Source of the DNA: Moniliophthora roreri
Taxonomy: Eukaryota > Basidiomycota > Agaricomycetes > Agaricales > Marasmiaceae
NCBI GenBank assembly: GCA_001466705.2
Contig: LATX02000219.1
Coordinates: 62,001 to 126,000 of the forward strand
DNA: 64,000 bases
Direction: 5' to 3'
Numbering within the stretch: position 1 is the stretch's first letter; every line of letters starts with the position of its first letter. Position numbers and translations under genes: made by a program. Positions 36,100-47,518 of the stretch are shown here, piece by piece. A model generated the notes under the pieces. That model was not told where the DNA came from. It saw only the letters and a program-made list of their open reading frames with translations, and made no database searches.

Positions 36100-38470
36100 T
36101 ATCTCTGCACATTCTGCCCAAAGATTATTTAACATTTGCAAGTATAGTTGCTGGGCCAGCTAGGGGTGCCAACAGCTCAGCTAGGCTTGCTCTGGCTCAC
36201 TCGAACCAGCTTAGCTCTGAATTGGTTCTCCAAGCCATTACTATAAACAGCTTGGCTCAGCTAGCCACTCCAAGCTGCTAAGCCATTGGCTTGAGCTTCT
36301 TTTTTCCACCAATTAATTTCTTCACTAAATAAGTACAGAGAAGTATTGGGAAGCCCCCATGGTTGAACTAGCTACTCAAGAACATCTCAAAGTTCAGAGA
36401 ATGGCCAAAAATTGACTCAGAAACATAATTAGGTAATTGCTGGGGTACTGTACAGTAATATCAAGCCACTGTGGTGACTGCCAGAGGTGCATCATGCTGT
36501 CATGCACCCACCATTCACTTCAATGCTACCAAAAATCAACATTTCCCCAGTGTCTGGAGATTTAGCACCTTTGGAGGGAACCTGGCTTCAAGGTACATTT
36601 GTCTTTGCTTTCCTACCAATTTTACCCTAAAATTTTACTCTCTTACTATAGGTTTTTTTGTGCTAGTGGAAACACTGACAGCTGTTAATGCTGTTAACCT
36701 CTCCACCCCCAGTCTCTCCAGTAACTACATAGTTCTGAGTCAGTCTATTCAACCCATCAAGAATTCATCCCTTTCAAGCCAGACACAGCACCTTTACACA
36801 ACACCCATGGTTCATCTGCCTCCTTGACCTGTTCCCAGTGTACACCAATGTGCCCATTGTAGTGTCTGTGGGTCCAACAAGTTAAATTCAACACTGTTGA
36901 CATCTCAGATGCTTCCTGAAAGCATACTTCTGGTGTACACCCCTTGAGATATGCAGGTTACACCCATATCTCATATGTACAGGGCCAGGGGAGGTTTCCC
37001 ATGAGAAGCCATGTACTATTCTATTTCTTCAGTCCATCTACCTAGCAATTACAAAAATGAAGAAAAAGTATCCCTTGAGCTATTGGCTTAGTGGCTCTGA
37101 GCAGCTCTGAAGCTGCTATGGTGACCAGCTCAGGGTGAGCCATTATGTTGAGTGGCTCTATCTGGCTCAGCTCTAGACTAGCTCAAGCCACAGCTTGAGC
37201 TAAGCTGTTGGCACCCCCAAGGCCAGTGATTATTTTTGGGGTGTGTGAACAAGTCTATTTGAAGGGAACAATAGTAGCTCAAACACTCAAACAGCTTCAG
37301 CTCCCCTTCTATGGTGTGTATTATATGCCTCAAATGTGCCGATCTCATCTGTCAGGGTAATCATCAGGCTTCTACTGTGTCCTCATACACTTTGCTTTAT
37401 GAGAACTCAAGAGAAGCAACATGAAGCCTCAAGCTTACCAATATCATCATACCTCTTTGTGGGCCCTCTTTGTCCTTGCCTCTATCAATGTTCCCAACAG
37501 CATGACAAAAGGCCTCATCCATTCTGCATACTCTTTCTACATCCTACAGGGATATGATGTTCAAAGGGTCATAATTGTGAGCCTCATTGTGGAGTGAGTG
37601 ATTCCACTATAGGTTACTGGGATTCACCAACTGAAGATGTCTATCAAGTGCTTTGAGTGTTATGATTCTCTTCTTAGTAAGATGAGACCAACAGCTCAAT
37701 TGTGAGGTAGTTCTCAAGGAAGTAACTTGAAGGGTCATTCAGCATGGTATGGCTTGAGTTTTGGTGGTGTATCAAGGAAGATTAATGTCTCTACAGATAT
37801 TTTGCTGCTATGCAGTCTGGGGCTTTCAACTATCTGTAGTTATTGGACCAATTGTAGAATGTATCATGTTCAATGGTAAGCTGTCTCATTGACCAGCATA
37901 TCCTTTGCCTGTTGAACATTGTTATGCAAAGTACTAGGAATCACTATGGCAGAGCTTCAGATAGCATACAGCACAGATGCTCAATGGTTCACCAGAACAC
38001 AACTTGGCTTTGGTATCTATCTTATTGGGAATGCATCCATGAACATACTGCTCACACTCCTGATCGGTGTGTAAATTTACCAAGTGCTGTCGTGTAGTAG
38101 CAGTTGACTAAGGGAAACAACTGATAGGATTTGGTAGAATGCTTACAGAACTCAAAATGTGTTAAGTGAGACCTACCTGCAATGCTACAAGTTGGTCATT
38201 GCGCTAATATGAGTTCATTTTGCCTGAGTGATGAATATTAGCTTACATGACTTCCCAGTCTTGAATTGGGCATACTGTTCCCTGCTGTATTGGTTTGCAG
38301 TATCTTTTTCAATATTACTCTATTGCTCTTTGGCTGGGATTTAATGCCAATTTTGATTCAAGTGGCAGTAGGCATCAAAGTATCTTTGACAGCTGCCAAA
38401 CAATCTAACCTCTGGTGTTCAGAGAATAGCTCCTACCTTAATCATTGTCCATGCAAAAAAGAGATTAAGT
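36100..38470 (+). pseudogene. Polytopic membrane-protein gene, copy C, CpG-depleted and interrupted by a hAT element
   Basis: Exon 1 is split by the hAT at 36161-37219. The 13-bp exon (CTCCCCTTCTATG, about 37303) and exon 3 from 37370 follow. In exon 3 arginine CGA of the intact copies has become TGA (37400-37402). Later exons are readable: QIFCCYAVWGF-like sequence at 37795, an exon at about 37930-38065 and FGWDLMPILIQVAVG at 38330. Many substitutions are transitions that remove CpG. Not functional. Confidence 0.75.
36161..37219 (+). mobile_element. Non-autonomous hAT-type transposon, second copy (1059 bp)
   Basis: Ends TAGGGGTGCCAACAGC and GCTGTTGGCACCCCCA; related to the element at 17427. 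Flanks GGGCCAGC (36153-36160) and AGGCCAGT (37220-37227) agree at 6 of 8 bases, the two mismatches being transitions. The empty site is present in copies B and D as AGGGCCAAT. CpGs of the subterminal GGCTCGGCTC repeats have become TpG/CpA. Confidence 0.8.
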
Positions 38471-38850
38471 GGAAATAATACACATTCTCCCTTTCAAGCA
38501 GAGTTCTCCGAAACTTCTCACTTGGATATATATATCTTGGTGAGTAATGTTCTCTATTCCTGTGCACTCTTCCCTCATGCAATTGTCTCTGAAAGTTGGC
38601 TTGGACATTTACAAGTGAGCATTCAGATGACATGCTTTTTTAAAGATGCTGATATCATCCTTCACACAGGCCACAAGTTGGATCTCTGAAATGAAGTAGG
38701 CTACATTCCTGGTGAATGTTGTGCTACCCTGTAACTTCTACTTTCTCTTGACCTTGCACTGTATCCATCCTGCTGGGAAAGTTTGACTTCTGTACTATAA
38801 GTTAAGCACAGGAAAACTTGCACTTTTGCTTATTTAATATCAATATCCTC

Positions 38851-39434
38851 TGTTACAAAACGTTTACGCAGATGCTCACTGCAGTTTCTCTTTACAGACT
38901 TTATCTTCTTTCTTTCCATTTTTGTCTTTTAAGCGCCGCTCAGTGCTTTTTCTATGCTTCTTTTTGACATCTGGACAACTCCACCTTCCCAGCTCCTTTT
39001 TTTAACTATGCTTCCCTTTCGTATTTACAAAGTCATAATGATATCATTATGACTTTATTATTCTATTTACTTCTACCTCTTGCTATATGACATCGTCCCT
39101 GACATTGTTTACAATGTCATGTTCCTTATTTATGACTTCATTGACATTCTCTCATGTTCCATTGCTTTCTACTTGTTTACTAAACAACAATGTCAACCTA
39201 GCAGTTTGTACCCAAACTAGTAGCTACAATCGTTGTATAAGTAGATAGTTTCTAGGTCTAAGCTACCTCAGCTTGACCTGGTTAATTCCAGATTGGACAT
39301 CTTGCTCACATTGACCGAACCTTCTGAACTTTAGCGAAAGCTAAGCAAACTTGAACTTGATCCTTTCAGCAACTTAGCACTGCTATGTCATAGTGGTGTT
39401 GAGTAGTTGTCATTGCTGTGCAAGTAACGTAACA
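38851..39434 (+). repeat. 5' LTR of the gypsy element
   Basis: 584 bp, TG...CA ends. About 20 differences from the 3' LTR, nearly all C/T or G/A at CpG-type positions (for example TTTACGCAG against TTTACACAG). A TATA-like GTATAAGTAGATAG lies near 39235. Confidence 0.92.
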
Positions 39435-39519
39435 AAAGGTCAAGCTGATCATTTGCTGACCTGTCTAGGTCTAGGCATCAACCCCGAACCAAACCATGAC
39501 ACCGCCATGAGCCTGTCTT

Positions 39520-40776
39520 ATGGCTCTCAAACAATTAGATCTCGACAATCAACTCGAAGTAGCCAAACAGCTACTGAACCCAAACTCCGAACGAACCCCA
39601 TGCCGAATTACTCGTGCCCAGCAGAGAGGAGCGATAGACAGTCTCCAACCAGAAGAACGAACAGAAATCAAAGAACCCAAAGCTAAGTCTTCCCCAGAAC
39701 CCGATCCTTTCGACGAACTTAGGAATTTGTATAATTCCCCATCCGAACCAGAAATGACGACTCCTGGATCTTCCAGCGATCGACCTGTTGACCCCATTCC
39801 TAAGGTGGAACCGAAACAAGAACAAGAAGACACAGATGCTCAGTGGGCGGCCACCATCGCCACTTCAGTCATCGAGACTATTAATGACAAAAAGGAGAAC
39901 AATAGGAAACCCCTCCTTCCCGAACCACTCGAAGGCGATCAAAAGGACATGCACAGATTTCTTCTTGATCTCGAAGTCCTTTTCCGAATGAACCCCACCA
40001 GATACAACACCAGTGAAAAGAAGAAGTTGATTCTTCTTCTCCTTCTCAAAGGATGAGCCTGAGAATGGAAAGTCACCGAACAGATGAAGATATTCCCCGA
40101 AGACCCCAACCATCCTATCATGAAGAGAGCAGCTGAAGAAACTTGGGATAGCTTCAAGGCTAGATTTAGGAAGGCTTGGCAACTGGTCAATGTCAAAGGA
40201 GACGCACAGATGAAGATTGAAGATCTTCGGATGAAGGAGAGAGCAGACGATTATGTCAATCAATTCTGACTCCTCACAATGGAAACAGGGTATGATGATG
40301 AAGCATTAATCAAGTTTTTCAAGGAAGGACTCTCTGAATCACTGGTCAACAAAATCATGCTTTGAACCGATGGAGTCCCCAAAACCTTGAATGACTGGTT
40401 TGAACTAGCCATTTGATACGACAACCAGTACAAATTCGCCATGGCACAAAAGAAGAAACAAATCAGGAGAGAACTGGTAAAGCCGAAGATCACCAGGAAA
40501 ACTGAAGAAACAACAATTGGGAAGATAGGACCCTTGTCCAAATTGGATAGGTGAGACTACCTAGCTCAAGGGAAGTGTTTCCGTTGTGCTAAATTGGGCC
40601 ATATCTCAAAAGAATGCCCCTCGAAAGGACAGCCCAGCATTTTGGCCAAACCTCAAACAGAACCAAGGAAACTCTCTGTGCAAGAGACCTTCGCCAAGAT
40701 CAAAACTATGGTGCTGGATCAGATGATGGAGGATCAGAAAGAGATCTTCAATCTCATGGGAGAAGAGGGTTTTTGA
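39520..40776 (+). pseudogene. gag region of the gypsy element
   Basis: Frame from MALKQLDLDNQLEV reads a capsid-like region (DLEVLFRMNPTRYN, AEETWDSFKARFRKAWQLV, METGYDDEALIKFFKEGL) and one CCHC zinc knuckle, CFRCAKLGHISKEC (40576-40616). The single frame is cut by TGA codons only (first at 40054-40056, then two codons later, 40267, 40363, 40414 and 40551 or so), often where Arg or Trp would be expected. It ends EEGF-TGA at 40774. Confidence 0.85.
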
Positions 40777-42786
40777 AGAGGCAGGAGAGACCGACACTCT
40801 TGCTGCCTCTGATCATGATTTTGAATGTTGTATTAGCTAAGTTGACTCGCCACTCAATTCGAATCCCTGTTCAATACAACATCAGAACAGAAACTGTCGA
40901 AACAAAAGCCCTGATTGACTCAGGCATGGGAGGCCGCTTCATCAGCGAAGAAGAAGCATGATGCCTCAAGAAACCCTGGACAAAATTGGACAAACCCATC
41001 AAGGTGTATAACGTTGATGGTACATGAAACAAGATCGGTTGGATTACCCACAGCATCACAATCGACCTTTCAATAGGCAACAAATCGATGATGGAAACGT
41101 TGTTGATTTCAGGATTAGGACCAGAACGAATGATCTTGGGGCTACTCTGGCTTCAAGATCATAACCTGGATATAGATTGGATAACCGGGGTTATCCAATT
41201 CAGGCCGAAACGAAAGATTTTAGTCCGAAGACCAATCAAACCGTTTGTTGGGATTCTGGACAAGGTGGAAGATGACGAAGTATTGATTTGATCCTTTATC
41301 CAAGGAGAGGAAGACAGCGATGAAATCCGAATCAATGCTAAGTTAACAGCTTCTCAGGTATTGGCACAAGCTCACGAAGTCAAGGCAAAACCCTTGGAAG
41401 AACTCCTTCCAACATACCTCTCTGACTACTCCGATCAATTTGAGAAAAAGAAAGCGGAACAGTTTCCCCCATCCCGACCTTATGATCATGCCATCAACCT
41501 GAAACCAGACTTCAAACCATGGGACTGTAAGATCTATTCTTTATCATCAAAAGAACAGATCGAACAGGACAAATTTCTCGACGAAAACTTATGGAAAGGA
41601 TACATCAGACCCTTGAAATCTCCAATAGCATCTCCATTTTTCTTTGTTGCAAAAAAGGAACCTGGAGCACTCAGACCCTGCCAAGATTATTGGGACCTGA
41701 ATAGTGGGATGATCAAAAACCGCTATCCCCTTCCACTGGTTACCGATCTGGTCGACAAATTGAAAATGGCAAAGGTCTTCACGAAACTGGACTTACGAAA
41801 CAGATATAATAACATTCAGATCAAAGACAGTGACCAATGGAAGGCAGCGTTCAAAACTCCACGAGGTCTTTTTGAACCCACGGTTATGTTTTTTGGCTTG
41901 ACAAATTCCCCGGCAACATTCCAAGCATTCATGAACGACATCCTCAAAGATTTCATTGATGAAGGATGGTGCATAGTCTACATGGACAACATTTTAATTT
42001 TCTCCAACGAAATCAATCTTCATCAATTATGCACGAGACATGTCCTGGAATGACTTCAAGAAAACAACCTTTACCTCAAACTGGAAAAATGTGAATTCAA
42101 AGTCACAAGAACATTGTTCTTAGGAATGGTCATCACTCCGGGACATATATCGATGGACCAAACGAAGTTAGTGGGCACCAAGGATTGAGAAGCACCGAAA
42201 ATGGTCAAAGGTGTGAGATCCTTCTTAGGTTTCGCAAATTTCTATCGGAAATTCATAGGGAAATACATGGAACTGGCGCAGCCATTACACGATCTCAGGA
42301 AAAAGAACACGAAATTCAAATGGACCAAACTGTGCAATGTTGCATTTGAGGTTCTAAAGGCCAAATTCCTACAGCGACCCATCCTTCAAATGCCAGATGA
42401 CAACAAGCCATTCATTATTGAAGCTGATGCATTGAAATGGGCGACAGGAGCAGTCCTGAAACAAAAAGAACTTGACGGAGATCTGCATCCTTGCGGATAC
42501 ATTTCACATGCATTCACGCCGACCGAAAGGAACTACGAGAATCTATGATCGAGAACTTTTGGCAATCGTCAATGCGCTGAAAGCATGGGAACACTATCTC
42601 CTAGAAGGAGCACATCCAGTGACTGTTCTATCTGATTACAAGAACTTGACTTATTTCCGAACTGCACAGAAATTGAATCAAAGACAAGCATGATGGAGTC
42701 TGTACTTGACTCAATTCGACTTGCAATTAGTGCACGTTCCAGGAACAAAAATGGTTCAATCAGATGCTCTCTCAAGATGACCAGAC
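40777..42786 (+). pseudogene. Protease, reverse transcriptase and RNase H region of the gypsy element
   Basis: Protease: ALIDSGMGGRFISEEEA (D-S-G at about 40916). [42 protein letters not shown] and [10 protein letters not shown], where the second catalytic Asp of the usual [Y/F]xDD box is Asn (41988-41990). RNase [21 protein letters not shown] and [19 protein letters not shown]. Stops are TGA (for example 42052, 42187, 42691, 42778); one extra base near 42540 shifts the frame inside NYE-IYDREL. Confidence 0.88.
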
Positions 42787-42789
42787 CTG

Positions 42790-43848
42790 GTGGACGAGGA
42801 CGACAATGGAAACGACAACATCGTGATGTTACCAGATAAGTTATTCATCAATGTCATCAATGCCGAACTCAGAGACGACTTGGAAAAAGCAATGTCGACA
42901 GACAACTTTCATCAGATGACATTGGAAAATCTGATAGAACATGGAATGACCCTGATCAAGTCATCGCTTCAAGATTGGAAGATTGATGGGGAACTCCTCT
43001 TTTACAAGGATCGATGTTACGTACCAAACGATGAAACATTACGACGGACGCTGGTCAAGAAGATCCATGAAGCTCTACCTTATGGACACTCTGGACAATG
43101 GAACACCCTGAACGAAGTCCAACGAAACTACTGGTGGCCCAGGATGATGAAGTTTATCAAAACATTTGTTGATGGGTGTGCAGCATGCCAACAAATGAAG
43201 ATAAACATGCATCCCACAAGAGTTCCATTACACCCAATTGGAGGGCACAAAGATGTGTTGCCATTCCAAATTATCACAGTGGATTTGATCACAGATCTAC
43301 CTCTCATAGACAATTGCGACTCCATATTGATCGTAGTTGACCATGCGGCTACTAAGGGGGTGGTTTTCATTCTATGCAACAAGAAAATGGACACTATGGA
43401 AACAGCCGAACTCCTTTTCCGACATGTGTACAAACACTTTGGACTCCCAGACAAGATTATTTCGGACAGAGACCCTCGATTCGCAGCCGAAGTATTCAAA
43501 GAAATGGGGAGGATATTGGGAATTAAACAATTGCTAAGTACTGCATATCACCCACAAACAGATGGCGAAACTGAAAGAGTCAATCAGGAAGTAGAAATCT
43601 ACTTGCGATTCTTCTGTGCCAAAGAACAAACGAAATGGAAGGACCTTCTCCACTTTGCAGAATTCGCCCACAATGCAAGAACCCACTCCACGACTCACGA
43701 ATCCCCATTCTATCTCATGATGGGATACTACCCAAGACCCTTTCCCACAGTATTCGACAAATCCACCATTTCTTCGGTCGAACAGAGACTTGCGGAGTTG
43801 AAGAAGCTCAGAGAAGAAACTTCAGCACTCCTGGACATCGCAGCATGA
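42790..43848 (+). CDS. Integrase ORF of the gypsy element (uninterrupted 352 codons)
   Basis: The HHCC zinc-binding region is readable (HEALPYGHSG ... CAACQQMK), followed by the RNase H-fold core with all three acidic residues: ITVDLITDLP, KIISDRDPRF and the Glu after HPQTDGETERVNQEVE. The open frame has no stop, unlike the rest of pol. It is part of a polyprotein, so the stated start is only the first in-frame codon after a TGA. The next stop (TGA 43846-43848) precedes KVQERSGRMFNRFEKG, and the MITE follows. Confidence 0.85.
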   Translation: MDEDDNGNDNIVMLPDKLFINVINAELRDDLEKAMSTDNFHQMTLENLIEHGMTLIKSSLQDWKIDGELLFYKDRCYVPNDETLRRTLVKKIHEALPYGHSGQWNTLNEVQRNYWWPRMMKFIKTFVDGCAACQQMKINMHPTRVPLHPIGGHKDVLPFQIITVDLITDLPLIDNCDSILIVVDHAATKGVVFILCNKKMDTMETAELLFRHVYKHFGLPDKIISDRDPRFAAEVFKEMGRILGIKQLLSTAYHPQTDGETERVNQEVEIYLRFFCAKEQTKWKDLLHFAEFAHNARTHSTTHESPFYLMMGYYPRPFPTVFDKSTISSVEQRLAELKKLREETSALLDIAA

Positions 43849-43912
43849 AAGGTCCAGGAAAGAAGTGGAAGAATGTTCAATAGGTTCGAAAAGGGTCAAA
43901 ACAATATGTATG

Positions 43913-45414
43913 AGGTGTTCTTTTAATATGGTTTTCTGATTGAGAAAACACTTAATCTTCTTGCAAAGAGAATTTTTATAAAACCATATATAAATTCTAA
44001 ATTTAAATTATGTCCTCTCAACAAGAATATACCTGGAGAATACTAAATTTTCAGCAGCAAAAGATATAGAATCTTCAAATTCTGAGAATTGATAGATAAT
44101 ACAATATATTAGAATAATTTCCATACTGAGAAAACATTAAATTTTCTCTGGTTGAAAATGCTTAGGAAATGCTGATAAGATAAGATAAAAATTTCATATT
44201 TTCTATTGTGGGAAAGTCAGAGAAAACACTAGGAAAACACTAGGAAAATAGTAGGAAAATCATGTGAAAACACTATATTTTAAAGCATTTCTTAGATAGT
44301 TTTCATATAGTTTTCTTTTTGTATTTAACATGTTTCCTTTGATATAAGATTCAAAATCTTATATTTGTTTTTTAAATGTTTTCTCACTATTTTATAAGGC
44401 AGAAAATTTAGTATATTTGTAATCAGAAAATTAAAGGATAATTCCATAATTTCATTATTATAAAATAATCAAAAAACACAGACTCTTCTGGAAATTAAAA
44501 TCCAGAGTATGCTTGCTGTTTTCAATATGTGATNCAAATCCACCATTTCTTCGGTCGAACAGAGACTTGCGGAGTTGAAGAAGCTCAGAGAAGAAACTTC
44601 AGCACTCCTGGACATCGCAGCATGAAAGGTCCAGGAAAGAAGTGGAAGAATGTTCAATAGGTTCGAAAAGGGTCAAAACAATATGTATGAGGTGTTCTTT
44701 TAATATGGTTTTCTGATTGAGAAAACACTTAATCTTCTTGCAAAGAGAATTTTTATAAAACCATATATAAATTCTAAATTTAAATTATGTCCTCTCAACA
44801 AGAATATACCTGGAGAATACTAAATTTTCAGCAGCAAAAGATATAGAATCTTCAAATTCTGAGAATTGATAGATAATACAATATATTAGAATAATTTCCA
44901 TACTGAGAAAACATTAAATTTTCTCTGGTTGAAAATGCTTAGGAAATGCTGATAAGATAAGATAAAAATTTCATATTTTCTATTGTGGGAAAGTCAGAGA
45001 AAACACTAGGAAAACACTAGGAAAATAGTAGGAAAATCATGTGAAAACACTATATTTTAAAGCATTTCTTAGATAGTTTTCATATAGTTTTCTTTTTGTA
45101 TTTAACATGTTTCCTTTGATATAAGATTCAAAATCTTATATTTGTTTTTTAAATGTTTTCTCACTATTTTATAAGGCAGAAAATTTAGTATATTTGTAAT
45201 CAGAAAATTAAAGGATAATTCCATAATTTCATTATTATAAAATAATCAAAAAACACAGACTCTTCTGGAAATTAAAATCCAGAGTATGCTTGCTGTTTTC
45301 AATATGTGATGACAACTTGAAACTAATAGAATTTTCTGAGTGTTGTCTGGAAGCAAATATATAGTAGTATTCTGAGTGTATTTCCTTTGTATTAATAGCA
45401 TAAAAAGAACACCT
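43913..45414 (+). mobile_element. AT-rich MITE nested in the gypsy pol gene
   Basis: Ends AGGTGTTCTTTT and AAAAGAACACCT form 12-bp inverted repeats; both flanks carry TGTATG (43907-43912 and 45415-45420). Interior is about 75% AT and rich in GAAAAC/GTTTTC motifs. Part of it appears twice because of the join at 44534, so its true length is about 725 bp. No coding capacity. Confidence 0.75.
44534..44534. other. Unmerged contig overlap (assembly artefact)
   Basis: The 776 bp before this N (43758-44533) and the 776 bp after it (44535-45310) read identically, and the copies begin and end exactly at the N. This is a duplicated contig end, not biology. Confidence 0.92.
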
Positions 45415-45870
45415 TGTATGTAGTGAAAGGTTTGGTTGGAAGGAAAGAACCTATCACTCGGTTACCCGTCACCCAAACTATCTCCGAAATGAAAAGGACC
45501 ATTCGAAATAGAAGAGGTCTTGGGCCCAGTGACTTACAAGTTGAAGTTACCATTTCAATGGCAAATTCACCCTGTATTCCACACTGGGTTACTCACACCA
45601 TACAAGGAAATGGAAACCCATGGACCAAACTTCTTGGAACCTCCACCTGACATAGTAGAAGGACAAGAAGAATTCGAAATAGAGGTGATTATCGGACACT
45701 GACCAAAAAGGAAAGACCAACCCCCAAAGGAGTACCTCATTTCATGGAAGGAATATGACTCTTCACACAACTAATGGAAGAAGCCGAGCAAACTGAAGCA
45801 TTCCATAGAGTTGTACTTGGAGTATAAAATCACACACAATTTGCGATAATCCATCAATCCCCTCTACACC
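45415..45870 (+). pseudogene. C-terminal pol and chromodomain segment of the gypsy element
   Basis: Continues the integrase C-terminus (frame 45414-45650) and then PPKEYLISWKEYDSSHN-stop-WKKPSKL (about 45718-45800), the pattern of an integrase-linked chromodomain (YLVKWKGY...W.P). A TGA interrupts before it and a TAA lies inside. Chromodomains target chromoviruses to heterochromatin. Confidence 0.7.
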
Positions 45871-47507
45871 ATGTCCACCTCAGCCAACCAAAACACTGTC
45901 TACCTCCCTGGAGCCTCTCTGTCCCCCATCCAATCTTACCCAGATGAGATCATTTACAATAAACCCTTCTCCCCCTTGACCTATGAACTCCTCTATATTC
46001 TCAACTGCGAACACTGTGACGACAATCTGATGCGAATGATGGAAAATTCAAACCATCAACACTATCGGATCGCAATGGGAACTCTTATGTACTTGCAGCG
46101 ACACCGACGACTTCTAGACGAAGCCATCGCAAGGACCAACAGAGAAGCTGACCTCTTTGCAAGGACACTGACAGAAGGAGATGACAGAGTGGTCCTAGAT
46201 GGACTGATTACAGTACCTTCCCTTCCAAATGACGTCGAAAATCTCCCACTTTACCTAGATCCACCACAAACAGGTGCCAAAGGGGACTCCTTTCCAAGAG
46301 ACGAGGACCTCAACCCCAACACCCCTGCCTTCCTTGTCACCACAGACTGACACCAAAGAAGATTGCGAAGAGCAAGAGAAGTCTCCAGAGGACAGTTCAT
46401 CCTCGAAAGCCACAAGCCCAGACCTTTCTATTCTCCCCTGTTCAGATGTTTTTACTGTTCCAGACCGACCCCTCCATCCCATCCTAGAAGAATTGAGTCA
46501 GACACCGAGTCCTCGATCTCAAGACTCACCGAACAAGCCGTACTTTTCCCAGACATATCTGTCCCAAACACTCCCCCTCCAATGTTCTGTCCCAAACACT
46601 CCCCCTCCAATGTTCTGTCCCAACAACAACCCACCGCCAACCCAATCAGCTGGCAATGACCACACCATCAGAACAATTATCCCAATCCGTTTCCACAGCC
46701 CTGCTCCAGAACCAATGCGAACAACAACTGGCGACGACGAGTATCAACTCGTCTATCCCCCGACCCGATCCCCCTCAACTAACAACCACCCAACTCCAAG
46801 ACCTGGACCAAGTACATCCAGAATATCGACACCTCCTGCTAGCCGAGATCGAAGCGGATCGTGTGCAACTGGAATCAAGAGCATCAATATCGAATCCCAA
46901 TTCTCCCCAACTGTTACCGACATCGCAGAGACCTCAGCCAGAGCTTTCAGGCGACTCCATAGAACCCTGTCCAGTTCGCATTCAACTGACGGTGTGGGAC
47001 AATGAGGAAGAAGAGGATGAGGACGAGGAAGAGGACAACAGGGATTTGCTTCCCGTAAGGATATCCAACAATCCTATGATGCAGCCTATGGCACGGACGG
47101 AAGAGGTGTATGCGCAACTCAATGTCCTGTTTGCAAGATGGGAACCCACTGCGCCATCGACTGTCAAAACTACCGTTGTGAGATATGTGGACAATCTGCG
47201 GCTGGGCATCTATCTCGAGACTGCAATGAACAACAATGGTCTCACAGAACTTCGGGACCAAACGATTCCCTCAGCCATCGAACTTTTGACATCGATATTA
47301 TGGGACTTGACTACGACGACGACCTTTACGGAAACGGCGAACAATGATCGAGATGGCAATGACGAACCAGAGAGTCAAACACAGTTTGTGGAAGGGAGAC
47401 ACATGTACATAATGGACAACCAAGGGACAAGAATTCAGCTGGCTGAATTCGATGGAGAATGGATACTGAGAGAAGTAGTATCCTTGAACTTGGAAGTTCG
47501 AGCATGA
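45871..47507 (+). pseudogene. Extra ORF between pol and the 3' LTR, with tandem zinc knuckles
   Basis: Starts MSTSANQNTVYLPGASLSP and runs to TGA 46348; helical stretch HYRIAMGTLMYLQRHRRLLD follows the start. The reading then continues in other frames through a Ser/Pro/Thr-rich part with a 30-bp tandem duplication near 46570-46620, an acidic run (EEEEDEDEEED), and two adjacent CCHC motifs, CPVCKMGTHCAIDC and CEICGQSAAGHLSRDC (47123-47224). The end frame reads to TGA 47505. Frames change at about 46300, 46900 and 47100, so it is damaged. Position matches env or accessory ORFs of other LTR elements, but the zinc knuckles suggest nucleic-acid binding. Confidence 0.65.
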
Positions 47508-47518
47508 AAAAGGAGTAT

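Noticed and set aside
26260..45800. TGA recoded as an amino acid, because nearly all in-frame stops are TGA
   Set aside because: Intact nuclear genes here end normally in TGA (55.1 and 3.6 kb), expected residues at the sites are mixed (Arg and Trp), and CpG decay explains most of them.
46566..46622. Short tandem duplication as a microsatellite of interest
   Set aside because: Only two units of about 30 bp (AACACTCCCCCTCCAATGTT); ordinary slippage in a low-complexity coding stretch.
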